Under the pieces are notes generated by a model. It saw only the letters and a program-made list of their open reading frames with translations. It did not search any database and was not told the DNA's origin. Made by a program: the position numbers and the translations under genes. A DNA stretch of 59,619 nucleotides from Bradyrhizobium sp. Ai1a-2 (lineage in GTDB: Bacteria; Pseudomonadota; Alphaproteobacteria; Rhizobiales; Xanthobacteraceae). Below, piece after piece: positions 27,519 to 35,690 of the stretch. Location: contig NZ_AUEZ01000056.1 of the NCBI RefSeq assembly GCF_000426245.1, positions 1-59,619 on the forward strand. The letters run 5' to 3'. Positions within the stretch are counted from its first letter, which is position 1. Each line of letters begins with the position of its first letter.

Positions 27519-28610
27519 ATGAAACGCCGCGAATTTCTGAGAACGGCAGGCACCGGCCTCGCTGCATCAACTGCCGTTGCTGCGCCGGCCATCGCGCAGT
27601 CCATGCCTGAACTGAAATGGCGTTGCACGACGAGCTGGCCGAAGTCGCTTGACGTTCCCTTCAGTGCATCCGAAACGGTCTCGAAATATGTCGCGGAAGC
27701 CACCGACAACAAGTTTCAAATCCAGCCTTTCGCCGGCGGCGAGATCGTCCCTCCCCTGCAAGCGGTCGATGCGGTGAGCAACGCAACGGTCGAGATGTGT
27801 CACACTGCCGCCTATTACTTCATCGGCAAAGACCCGACCTTCGCGCTCTATTGCTCCGTTCCGTTCGGGCTGAATTCGCGCCAGCAGAATGCCTGGTTCC
27901 AGGATCACGGCGGCCAGGACATGCTCAACGAGTTCGGCAAGAAGTACAATTTATACGGCATTGCGGGCGGCAACACCGGCACTCAGATGGGCGGATGGTT
28001 CCGCAAGGAGATCAACAGCGTACAAGACCTCAACGGGCTCAAAATGCGGATCGGCGGATGGGCGGGCAAAACGTTTTCCAAGCTTGGCGCCGTCCCGCAG
28101 CAGATCCCGGGCGGCGACATCTATCCCGCATTGGAGAAAGGGACGATCGACGCGACCGAATGGGTCGGCCCCTACGACGACGAAAAGCTCGGCTTCTACA
28201 AGGTCGCCAAGTATTACTATTTTCCTGGCTGGTGGGAGGGTGGCACGGCGCTGCACTTCTTCATCAATTTGGACAGGTGGAATGCCCTGCCGAAGGCTTA
28301 CAGTTCGCTGCTCGTGGTAGCCTGCGGCTACGCCAACATGGATGTTCAGGCGCGGTATGATGCGCGCAATCCGGCGGCGCTAAAGCGACTCGTGGCCAAC
28401 GGGGCACTCCTGCGTCCGTTCAGCCAGACCATCATGGACGCCTGCCTGAAGGCCTCCAACGAGGTCAACGCCGAAACCTCCGCATCCAATCCTGACTTCA
28501 AGAAGATCTACGATTCGCAAATGGAGTTCCGAAACGACGAGAACATCTGGTGGCAGGTCGCGGAATATTCCTATGAAACGTTCATGATCCGCACGCGTCC
28601 GAAGGGCTGA
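27519..28610 (+). CDS. TRAP transporter substrate-binding protein (DctP family), orphan
   Basis: 363 aa. It has a Tat signal RRREFLRTAG-type start (MKRREFLRTAGTGLAASTAV, cleavage near AIAQ). The mature part has DctP/TakP-like motifs: LKWRCTTSWPKSLDVP, GGEIVPPLQAVDAVSN and LKMRIGGWAGKTFSKLGA. EWVGPYDDEKLGFYKVAKYYYFPGWWEG resembles binders of mannitol-like or 2-oxo acid ligands. The membrane subunits DctQ and DctM are not in the window. GGAGGGG at 27505-27511 supports the start. Confidence 0.88.
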   Translation: MKRREFLRTAGTGLAASTAVAAPAIAQSMPELKWRCTTSWPKSLDVPFSASETVSKYVAEATDNKFQIQPFAGGEIVPPLQAVDAVSNATVEMCHTAAYYFIGKDPTFALYCSVPFGLNSRQQNAWFQDHGGQDMLNEFGKKYNLYGIAGGNTGTQMGGWFRKEINSVQDLNGLKMRIGGWAGKTFSKLGAVPQQIPGGDIYPALEKGTIDATEWVGPYDDEKLGFYKVAKYYYFPGWWEGGTALHFFINLDRWNALPKAYSSLLVVACGYANMDVQARYDARNPAALKRLVANGALLRPFSQTIMDACLKASNEVNAETSASNPDFKKIYDSQMEFRNDENIWWQVAEYSYETFMIRTRPKG

Positions 28611-28753
28611 GCAGCGGCTGTTGTTTAGAGCAGAGCCCGGAATCCATTTCGCCGCTCGCGCAGGCATATCAACGGGGCAGGGATCGCGATTTGCACGACC
28701 CCGAAATACCCATCCGGCCCGATCGCGAATATGGCTCCCGTCGTCGGCCGATC

Positions 28754-29530
28754 TCATTTCGGCGGCTGTAACTCGACATCGTAGCGCGCGTAGATGCGGG
28801 CGAGCGTGCCGTCGGCCAGCAATGCATCGAGGGCGGCGTCGATGCCCTGTCGCAGCTTCTCGTCCGGACTGACCATCCCGACAGCGACATTCCAGTTCAG
28901 GTCCGGCAAGTCCTCGAAGGCTGGGATACGGCGGACGCGCGCATCGGGATGGGTCTGGTTGAACCAGCCGATTGCGGCGGGCGTGACCGCCGCGGCATCG
29001 ATCTCGCCTTTGGCCAGCGCCTCCATGATGTCGTCCTCGAACGCGAATGGCGAAGTCTTGACGCCTTGCTTGCCGAGCATCATCGACACGATCGAGCCGA
29101 CCGGCACGCCGACGCGCTGCGCTGATCCCAGTTCCGCCAGCGACGCGACGCTGGAGTTGGGTCCAACCGCCAGCGCGACGCCGCTGCGGTGATAGGGCCG
29201 CGACATGCGCAGCCCCACCTCGGCCAGCACCGCGCGATCGGCGATCGCATCGAGGATGACGTCGCAATCGGCGCGGCGGTACTGAAAGCTGTTGATCACC
29301 CAGTGCTGTTCCAGCGAAACTCCGAGCCGTTTCGCCAACTCCCTGGCGATTTCGACCTGGAAGCCCGGAACGTCACCGCGTCGGCTGGCAAACGGCAACG
29401 CGTTGGGGTGCGCGCAGAGCGTGAGCGCACCGCGCTGGCGGATCGCGTCGAGCGAACGCGCCGCGACATCGGCGACGCCGCACGAGGCGAGCAGGCTCGC
29501 GAGAACGACCAATCGCATCGCCGGCGTCAT
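28754..29530 (-). CDS. XoxJ/MoxJ-like periplasmic binding protein
   Basis: 258 aa, solute-binding protein family 3 fold, with a signal peptide (MRLVVLASLLASCGVADVAARS). LDAIRQRGALTLCAHPNALPFASRRGDVPGFQVEIARELAKRLG is typical of the XoxJ/MoxJ group, which helps activate PQQ alcohol dehydrogenases. It overlaps the cytochrome c gene by four bases (ATGA) and ends the three-gene operon. It lacks any ABC permease neighbour, which supports a XoxJ role over amino-acid uptake. Confidence 0.8.
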   Translation of the reverse strand: MTPAMRLVVLASLLASCGVADVAARSLDAIRQRGALTLCAHPNALPFASRRGDVPGFQVEIARELAKRLGVSLEQHWVINSFQYRRADCDVILDAIADRAVLAEVGLRMSRPYHRSGVALAVGPNSSVASLAELGSAQRVGVPVGSIVSMMLGKQGVKTSPFAFEDDIMEALAKGEIDAAAVTPAAIGWFNQTHPDARVRRIPAFEDLPDLNWNVAVGMVSPDEKLRQGIDAALDALLADGTLARIYARYDVELQPPK

Positions 29531-29910
29531 TCCTCGAGCGCCCGGATATAGGCCACGATCGCCATGATCTGACTCTCCGAAAAAGCGCCCCCGAAGGCCG
29601 GCATGGCGCCGGGCTTGCCCTTCCTGATCCGTTCCGCGAGAAAATCATCGTCGCGAGCCGTACCGGCGAGCTTCGGTCCCCTGCCGGCGGAGCGGCCTCC
29701 GTTCTGGTGGCAGAAGCCGCATGACGTCGCGAACATTACTCCGCCCTCGATGTCGCTCTCCCTGGCCGACTGATCTTGATTGGGAGCCTGGCTTTGCTGC
29801 GCGCGGACGCCCACGGGCCACGAGGACTGCATTAACAGCGCAATGCCAGTGGCGAGAAGGATTGATTTCAACATTCGCATCAGGATTGCAGCGGTGGGAC
29901 GCAACAGCAT
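29527..29910 (-). CDS. Cytochrome c, XoxG-like electron acceptor
   Basis: 127 aa with an N-terminal signal segment (LLATGIALLMQSSWPVGVRA). One haem site CGFCH at 64-68 and a likely Met ligand at GAMPAFG (Met103). The size and place between the PQQ dehydrogenase and the XoxJ-like gene suggest it takes electrons from the dehydrogenase. ATG at 29910 has GGGAGGCGGTGGG upstream; later ATGs at 29880 and 29874 have no good ribosome site. Confidence 0.85.
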   Translation of the reverse strand: MLLRPTAAILMRMLKSILLATGIALLMQSSWPVGVRAQQSQAPNQDQSARESDIEGGVMFATSCGFCHQNGGRSAGRGPKLAGTARDDDFLAERIRKGKPGAMPAFGGAFSESQIMAIVAYIRALEE

Positions 29911-29937
29911 CCCACCGCCTCCCCGTCCTTCTTGTTG

Positions 29938-31662
29938 TTACTTCAGCGCAAAGACGACGAGCGCGCCGGCATCCTTCGGCATGCTCTTGTAGGGCTCGCC
30001 GAACAGGGCCGGAAATTCATCGGCCACCATGCCGCCCCATCCGGCCGGCACCGCGATGTACTGCTTGCCGCCGGCGGTGTAGCTGATGATGCCGCCATTA
30101 TGGCCGACGCCATTGTAGTGCGACCACAATTCCGACCCGGTCTCGGCATTGTAGGCGTGCAGCACGCCGCGCGAGTCGGGCACGAACACCAGATTGCCGG
30201 CAGTTGCGAGCAAGCTCGCGAGCGGCGGCTCGCTGAAGGTGACCTCCCACTTCTTGTCGCCGGTCACCGGGTCGCGGGCACTGAGATGTCCGCGCGCCGG
30301 CCCGTCCGGCGGCGGGACGAGCTTGAAGTTAGCGCCGATATTGAGCTGCGCCATCGGCTCGGTGATTGGCGTGGTCTTCACCACGTCCACGTCCATGCAC
30401 CATTCCTGTCCGAGCTTGTACCAGAGGCCAGTCTTCGGGTTGTAGGAGCCCGCGTTCCAACTGATGCCGCCGGCGATCGCCGGGCAGAGCGGCGTGCTCG
30501 TCTGGCCAAGCGACAGATCGCGCCGACCGATCAGTTCGCCGGTCTTCGGGTCGATATCCTTCACGAAGTTGATGTTCTTCGCGAGCCGCCAGACGTTCTG
30601 CACCTTCCCGTTCGTGCGATCGTAGACGAAGACGAAACCGCCCTTGTTCGGATGCACGACGAGCTTGCGGCCGTCGCGGTCGATCATCAGGAATTCACCG
30701 ACCGCCGAGTCGAAGTCCCAGGCGTCGTGCGGCAGCTCCTGGTGATAGAACTTCAGCTTTCCGGTATCGGGGTCGAGTGCGATCACCGAGGTGGTGTAGA
30801 GGTTGGTGCCCGGCCGCGGCCCGCTCTTTTGCCAATCGGCGCCGGACCAGTCATACAGCGGTGCCGGATTTGCCGTGCCCCACCAGATGGTGTTGGTCTC
30901 CTGATCGTAGCCGCCCGGCATCCAGGCGCCGCCGCCGCCGGTGCGCCAGGATTCATTGCCCCAGGTCGCCTTGGCATCCTCGGTGCCGGCGACGGTGAAG
31001 AATTCCCATTTCTTCTGGCCGGTCTTGACATCGACGCCGAACAGCGGCCCGCGCGAGGTCCACTCGCCGCCCTGGCTGCCGATGATGACGGTGTCCTTCA
31101 CCACCAGCGGCGCGCCCGTGAAGCCGACGGTGAGCTTCTTGGAATCGACCAGCCTCGTGTCCCACGCCACCTTGCCGGTCTTCATGTCGAGCGCAATGAG
31201 ACGTCCGTCGACGGTGCCGACGAACACCTTGCCGTCGCCGAGCGCGACGCCGCGATTATACGGCGAGTGCGTTTGCATCGCCACCAGCTCTTCGTCGAGC
31301 TCGGGGAAATACGACCAGATGAGCTTGCCGGTCGCGCCGTCGAGCGCATAGACGCGACTGTAGGAGCCCGAGTAGTACAGCACGCCGTCAGCCGCGAGCG
31401 GCATCGACTGCAGGCCGCGCGTCGAGCGCCCGGGCATATGGATCCACGCGACCTCGAGGTTCTTGACGTTGTCGGCGTTGATCTGATCGAGCGCGCTGTA
31501 GTGATACGACTTGTAGCCGCCGTGGTAGGTCAGCCAATCGTTTGGCGTTTGCTCGGCCGCCTGTAGACGCGCGGGATCAATCGCCGATGCGGGCGACGCA
31601 ACAGCCACAGCGGCCAGCGCGAGTGCCGCACCGCACGTAAGGTACTTGATACCGATTGCCAT
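29938..31662 (-). CDS. PQQ-dependent methanol/ethanol-family dehydrogenase, XoxF-like, lanthanide-type Asp pair
   Basis: 574 aa, eight-bladed propeller with signal peptide (cleavage near SASA, residue 27). Cofactor and metal residues can be placed: Glu200 (GSQGGEW), Asn265 (WGTANPAP), catalytic Asp316 and Asp318 two residues later (HDAWDFDS). The second Asp is the mark of lanthanide-using enzymes; calcium types have Ala or Ser. The vicinal Cys pair that normally sits over PQQ (ACCD...NRG) is replaced by THSPYNRG at 131-138. First gene of an operon with a cytochrome c and a XoxJ-like protein. The alcohol substrate is unknown, and no PQQ synthesis gene is seen. Confidence 0.88.
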   Translation of the reverse strand: MAIGIKYLTCGAALALAAVAVASPASAIDPARLQAAEQTPNDWLTYHGGYKSYHYSALDQINADNVKNLEVAWIHMPGRSTRGLQSMPLAADGVLYYSGSYSRVYALDGATGKLIWSYFPELDEELVAMQTHSPYNRGVALGDGKVFVGTVDGRLIALDMKTGKVAWDTRLVDSKKLTVGFTGAPLVVKDTVIIGSQGGEWTSRGPLFGVDVKTGQKKWEFFTVAGTEDAKATWGNESWRTGGGGAWMPGGYDQETNTIWWGTANPAPLYDWSGADWQKSGPRPGTNLYTTSVIALDPDTGKLKFYHQELPHDAWDFDSAVGEFLMIDRDGRKLVVHPNKGGFVFVYDRTNGKVQNVWRLAKNINFVKDIDPKTGELIGRRDLSLGQTSTPLCPAIAGGISWNAGSYNPKTGLWYKLGQEWCMDVDVVKTTPITEPMAQLNIGANFKLVPPPDGPARGHLSARDPVTGDKKWEVTFSEPPLASLLATAGNLVFVPDSRGVLHAYNAETGSELWSHYNGVGHNGGIISYTAGGKQYIAVPAGWGGMVADEFPALFGEPYKSMPKDAGALVVFALK

Positions 31663-32141
31663 TGGATTCCTCCCCTTTGATTTTTCATTTTCATGTCACC
31701 AGAATTACATCCAGCATGCAGTCGGCTTCGGTGCGGTCCGACTGCATATTCTGAGCGATCACATAGCTGCCACGGATGCGCCGTGGACAATTCGACGCTC
31801 GATACGCGATCTCTTCAGCTAATCTTTTGCGCGTGCGTAACGGCACGCTCAGGAGCAGGCCACACGCCGATGCCCCTCTCGATCCTTGCGATTCCGGCTA
31901 CGGTCGCGACGTATCCGTTCTGAGCAAGTGACTCGCGCGAAGGCACTCTTCGCCGTAATCTTCGCGACGTCCTGCGGAGGCGGCTTTTTTTCCTCCTCTC
32001 TATCCCTGGTTGATCAGACCGCTTTCGAAAGACGATGTCGAAGTGCACCCATGGATGGAAAATAGCCTAGATTTCTCTCCCGAACTGTCAAGCTTCAAAC
32101 ACGGCCTGCGAGGCGCGGCCTTTTGTGCTCCGCGCAATGAT
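31663..32141. other. 480-bp intergenic region upstream of the PQQ dehydrogenase operon
   Basis: No gene is recognised. It contains the inverted repeat at 31716-31747 and a run of seven T at 31985-31991. A 76-codon plus-strand frame and a 77-codon minus-strand frame here have no family resemblance and no good start. Confidence 0.6.
31716..31747. promoter_or_regulatory. Perfect inverted repeat upstream of the PQQ dehydrogenase gene
   Basis: ATGCAGTCGG, 12-base spacer, CCGACTGCAT. A perfect 10-bp pair, 54 bases before the dehydrogenase ATG on the minus strand. It could be an operator or an mRNA leader hairpin for the xoxFGJ-like operon; sequence cannot decide. Confidence 0.45.
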
Positions 32142-32167
32142 GAAGGGCCGCCCGTGGGCGGCCCTTC
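32142..32167 (-). terminator. Strong hairpin at the end of the lepB transcript
   Basis: GAAGGGCCGCCC-GT-GGGCGGCCCTTC, a perfect 12-bp stem right after the stop of the slipin remnant. There is no long T-run on either side, so it may be a weak or factor-assisted terminator. Confidence 0.55.
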
Positions 32168-32170
32168 TTC

Positions 32171-32500
32171 TCACGCACTCTCCGCGGGCTTCAGGCGAAC
32201 CAGCCTGGTGAGCAGGGCATCAAGGCCCCGCCCGTCGCCCACATGCAGGTCGATGCGGCCGACCTTCTCGACCAGTCGCTCCAGCGACACCAGCTCCTTG
32301 AGCCGGAGCAGCAGAGGGTTCTCCTCCATCAGCCGGGCAGTGTTCAGGAGCGAACGCCTCGCCGCGGTCTCCTCCTGCGGCCGGCGGCCGCCTCGGGGAT
32401 CGCGACTGCACCGGGCGGTACAGCCACGCATCCAGGTCAGGCACCGTCGCCACGACCCGCTCGGGGTCGATACCGCGGCGCTCAATGCACGCGCGAACCT
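32171..32500 (-). pseudogene. Remnant of an SPFH/slipin membrane-scaffold protein
   Basis: On the minus strand one frame reads IERRGIDPERVVATVPDLDAWLYRPVQSR (the early SPFH part). A different frame then takes over with EETAARRSLLNTARLMEENPLLLRLKEL and ends GLDALLTRLVRLKPAESA (the slipin C-terminus). About 100 residues that should lie between are missing and the frame shifts at the join. The 5' end is cut by lepB, whose stop overlaps it. It is a fossil with an internal deletion. Confidence 0.6.
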
Positions 32501-33225
32501 ATGCGCTCCGTGCGGACAGTGCCCGTGGGCGAGCGGGAGTAGAAGATCAGCCCGGCGCGACCGATGATGTTTTCGAGCGGGATATAGCCGACGGCCGACA
32601 TCACGCGGCTGTCGGTCGAATTATCGCGATTGTCGCCGAGCATGAAGAAATGGCCGGCCGGCACCGTGTAGACGTTGGTATTGTCGTAGAAGCCGTTGTC
32701 GATACAGTCGAGCGTTTCGTAACTCACGCCGCTCGGCAGCGTTTCACGCCAACGCCGCGTCGTCGGCTTGTCATTTCCGCAAGGATCTTCGCCGGCGAAA
32801 TCCGGCAGGCGTTCCCGCACCATGGCCACATCATTGATATAGAGTTGCCCCGCCTTCATCTGGATGCGGTCCCCCGGCAAACCCACGACACGTTTGATGT
32901 AATCGACGCGGTCGTCTTTCGGCATGCGGAAGACAACGACATCGCCGCGCGCAGGCTCCGATCCGAGGATGCGCCCTGAAAACAACCGGGGAGAAAACGG
33001 AAAGGAATAGTGCGTGTAGCCGTAGGCGAACTTCGAGGTGAACAGGTAGTCGCCTTCCAGCAGCGTCGGGGCCATCGAGCGCGCGGGAATGCTGAAGGGT
33101 TGAAACAGCAAACTTCTGAACACCACCGGGGAGAGGATCGGAATCGCGAGCACGACTGCCGCGACGATCAGCAATATCTTACCCCACCGCCGACTTCTTC
33201 GGCCCGTTTCCTGCACCAACGTCAT
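32482..33225 (-). CDS. lepB: Signal peptidase I
   Basis: 247 aa from ATG 33225 (MTLVQETGRRSRRWGKIL); ATGs at 33237 and 33261 are possible. One N-terminal membrane helix (about 15-38), catalytic Ser50 in FSIPARSMAPTL, catalytic Lys111 in VDYIKRVVGLPGD, and box E GDNRDNSTDSR. It cuts signal peptides at the outer face of the inner membrane. It is not beside rnc/era/acpS as the main lepB of rhizobia usually is, so it is probably an extra copy. Its stop runs into the slipin remnant. Confidence 0.9.
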   Translation of the reverse strand: MTLVQETGRRSRRWGKILLIVAAVVLAIPILSPVVFRSLLFQPFSIPARSMAPTLLEGDYLFTSKFAYGYTHYSFPFSPRLFSGRILGSEPARGDVVVFRMPKDDRVDYIKRVVGLPGDRIQMKAGQLYINDVAMVRERLPDFAGEDPCGNDKPTTRRWRETLPSGVSYETLDCIDNGFYDNTNVYTVPAGHFFMLGDNRDNSTDSRVMSAVGYIPLENIIGRAGLIFYSRSPTGTVRTERIGSRVH

Positions 33226-33368
33226 GCCCCGCCCCATTCCGCCATGTACGTTTTCGAACATACACAGGGCGACCTTCCGCGCAATTGCTATGCACGGGGC
33301 GTGGCTATGGCTTCATGGTCCGCGCCTGAAATACCGACGGATTGAATCGCGCTTGACGCGCGTCCGCG

Positions 33369-34532
33369 TCACTGCACCCTCGCGAGCACCGCGAGCCGGC
33401 GGATGCCCTTATTCCGGTACGCATCCAGGAACGCGTAGTAGTTCTTGAACGAGACGCAGCCGTTGGAATCGCCGTTGGGCCCGAGCATGTAGGTGTGCGC
33501 GAGCAGGCCGGCGCGGCCGTAGATTTTGTCCTCGCCGCCGATCGGCGTCAGGCGCAGCGCAGGCACGCCGTGAAACAGCGCTTCGCGCGGCTTGAGCTCG
33601 TAGATGTGCGGCGGCGTCACGCCCTGCATGCGGACATGCGCGTAGCGGACGTCGTCGATCTTGGAGCCAAGCCCGGAATGCGCCTCCAACCTGGTGCCGT
33701 CCGGCAGATAGACCGTGTGCGCGCTGATATCGTAGACCGCGGTCTGGCGGTCATAGGGCGGCGAGCCGCCGTTCATCGGGTTCTGGCTCAGCGTCGAGGG
33801 AATGCTGGCAGTGACGTTGGCATCAGCAGAGGCGAACGACAGCAGCGAGCCCGAGGACTCGCGCTTGCCCCAGAGCTTCTCGACGATCGACTGCTTCTCG
33901 CCTGAGGCGATTGACATCACCGCCGCCTTGGCGCGCGCCGCCATGTCGCGCACGGAAGCGCCGGACGATTTTGCCGCGGGCTTGGTATCGACGGGCGCGG
34001 CCGGCGTGTTGAGCGCGACCTGCAGCGAGGCCGCCGCTTCCTTCTTGGCCGCTTCAATCCCCTTCGGCGCAGCACCTGACTTCGCTTCGGCGAGCTTTGC
34101 TGCAGCGGCCGGCTTCGACGCTTCCGCGATCTTCGGCGCTTCCGCCGGTGGCGCGGCCTCGGCCGCGCGCGACGCTACGCCCTCCGGAGAGGCGGCCGCA
34201 AACCTTTCGTTAAACATAATTGAAGCCGAGCTCGGCTCTGGCTTCGACAACGTCGGCTGCGGTGGCGGCAACGACGCGAACACGTCGTTGAAGGATGGCG
34301 TCGGACGCATGGCGACCGCGGCCTCCCGCTTCACTGAGGGCGCCTCATAGGCAGTACCGTCAATGGAAGGATAGACGTTCGCAGCGAAAATATTGGTGTA
34401 GACGGTCCAGGCGCAGCCGATCACGAGCGCCGCGACCGCGGCACTGCTAATGAAATAGTGAGGGAGGACCTTCCGGGAAGATTTTTTGCGGGCGGGCGCC
34501 GCAAAACCAAACGCACCGGTACTCGTACTCAT
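33369..34532 (-). CDS. DUF2778 (Tlde1-like) cell-envelope protein
   Basis: 387 aa. One membrane helix at about 27-48 (YFISSAAVAALVIGCAWTVY). Residues 80-210 are an Ala/Lys/Pro-rich linker (for example AKIAEASKPAAAAKLAEAK-type words). The C-terminal domain has YAHVRMQGVTPPHIYELKPR and GPNGDSNGCVSF, where His and Cys are placed as in L,D-transpeptidase-like folds. Such domains cut or exchange peptidoglycan peptides. ATG at 34532 chosen over 34601 because of length and AAGGCGA upstream. Two CtrA-like boxes lie 108-182 bases in front. Confidence 0.8.
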   Translation of the reverse strand: MSTSTGAFGFAAPARKKSSRKVLPHYFISSAAVAALVIGCAWTVYTNIFAANVYPSIDGTAYEAPSVKREAAVAMRPTPSFNDVFASLPPPQPTLSKPEPSSASIMFNERFAAASPEGVASRAAEAAPPAEAPKIAEASKPAAAAKLAEAKSGAAPKGIEAAKKEAAASLQVALNTPAAPVDTKPAAKSSGASVRDMAARAKAAVMSIASGEKQSIVEKLWGKRESSGSLLSFASADANVTASIPSTLSQNPMNGGSPPYDRQTAVYDISAHTVYLPDGTRLEAHSGLGSKIDDVRYAHVRMQGVTPPHIYELKPREALFHGVPALRLTPIGGEDKIYGRAGLLAHTYMLGPNGDSNGCVSFKNYYAFLDAYRNKGIRRLAVLARVQ

Positions 34533-34639
34533 TCGCCTTGCGTCCAGAACAGTTCCACTTCTTCCTCGTGCGAGAGTGCGGGACAAGTTTCGCCGGAGCA
34601 TCTCGCAGAGGCGCGGAGCGTCATTAAGGCGACTTTTAG

Positions 34640-34654
34640 TTAAATGCGGATTAA
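34640..34654. promoter_or_regulatory. CtrA-like box 1
   Basis: TTAA-ATGCGGA-TTAA fits the alphaproteobacterial cell-cycle regulator motif TTAA-N7-TTAA. It lies 108 bases upstream of the DUF2778 start. Confidence 0.5.
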
Positions 34655-34699
34655 ACGCGGGCAGATCTGGGGCGGGAGAAACGGCAGGGAATTTCCTTG

Positions 34700-34714
34700 T
34701 TAATTACCCCTTAA
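34700..34714. promoter_or_regulatory. CtrA-like box 2
   Basis: TTAA-TTACCCC-TTAA, the same exact spacing, 60 bases from box 1 (about six helical turns). In this GC-rich context two such motifs in one promoter are unlikely by chance. Confidence 0.5.
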
Positions 34715-34793
34715 TCTTGCGGAAATAAGGCAGGACTATTCTCTGTCCCAAAGCGGGATTTCACTGCCCGGGCCGCTCGCTTCTAAGTCGCGC

Positions 34794-35489
34794 CTAGTAA
34801 CTCAACTTCGGATACCAGTCCGTGCCGCGGCCCTCAGGCGTGGTGTCGAGGATGGTCCAGAGCGGATCGATGTCGGGTGCGCCGCGCGGGTCCTGGCCAG
34901 GATCGGACATCTTCGGTCCCATCTCGCCTGACCAGAAATGGCGGATGGTGCCATCGAACCGCGTGAAGACATTGTAGCCGGGCGCATCGGCGTCAGCCGC
35001 GCTGACGTAATCGCGTGTGTAGTCGCCGGACACATCCGAGAAGATCCTGTGCCGCGTCCAGCCGCGCGCCTGCTTCGCCGCGACCAGCCGCTCGATCGGC
35101 GAGCGCGCCACGAACACGAAGGCGATGCGCTGCTCGACATCCGGCAGCTTGGCTTCCCAGGTCCCCATGAACGAGGTGCACATCGGGCACGGCTTCTCGC
35201 GCTGCGGCCCGAACATGTAGCTGTAGATCACGAGCGTCCGCTTGTCGCCGAACAGCTCCGGAAAACCGACCTCGCCGCCCTCGCCGATGAACTCATAAGC
35301 CTTCGTTACCTCGCCGCCCGGCGGCAAGGCCCGGCGCAACTCCGCAACACGCTCGATCTGGCGGCGCAGCTCGATCTCCTCAAGCAGCAGGGCCTGCCGC
35401 GCCTGGCGATATTCCGCGCTCTCATTGGGGTGGCGCGTGATGTTGGTGGCGGCGAGCTCGGCGGCGGGTTTCAGGATGGAACTGGTCAT
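34794..35489 (-). CDS. DUF899 thioredoxin-like protein
   Basis: 231 aa. LVIYSYMFGPQREKPCPMCTSFMGTWEAKLPD carries the family CxxC in a thioredoxin-like fold, and GYNVFTRFDGTIRHFWSGEM with DIDPLWTILDTTPEGRG near the end is the DUF899 hallmark. No enzymatic role is proven. ATG at 35489 has GAGGTTCC upstream. It reads in the same direction as the DUF2778 gene but is separated by the CtrA-box region. Confidence 0.88.
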   Translation of the reverse strand: MTSSILKPAAELAATNITRHPNESAEYRQARQALLLEEIELRRQIERVAELRRALPPGGEVTKAYEFIGEGGEVGFPELFGDKRTLVIYSYMFGPQREKPCPMCTSFMGTWEAKLPDVEQRIAFVFVARSPIERLVAAKQARGWTRHRIFSDVSGDYTRDYVSAADADAPGYNVFTRFDGTIRHFWSGEMGPKMSDPGQDPRGAPDIDPLWTILDTTPEGRGTDWYPKLSY

Positions 35490-35569
35490 GACGGAACCTC
35501 GCTGGTTGGCAACACCTGTAGAAGACGTTCCTGGAGGCGCGGAGACGACATGCTTGGCAAAAATTCTGC

Positions 35570-35670
35570 TCGTCGTCACCCGCGAAGGCGGGTGACCCAG
35601 TATTCCGCAGCGGTGATTGGAGCCGCGCCGTTGCGTACTGGATACCCCGCATGCGCGGGGTATGACGACA
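35570..35670. repeat. Palindromic intergenic repeat, GTCATACCCCGCG type
   Basis: TCGTCGTCACCCGCG at the left, CGCGGGGTATGACGAC at the right, and CAGTATTCC / GCGTACTGGATA inside. It lies between the DUF899 and GT39 genes, both on the minus strand. Confidence 0.7.
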
Positions 35671-35690
35671 TCGCTTGCGGCGAGAGCGGG

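Noticed and set aside
28754..29530. Amino-acid ABC transporter binding protein
   Set aside because: The family 3 fold would allow it, but there is no permease or ATPase gene, and the gene overlaps the cytochrome c of a PQQ dehydrogenase operon, which fits XoxJ better.
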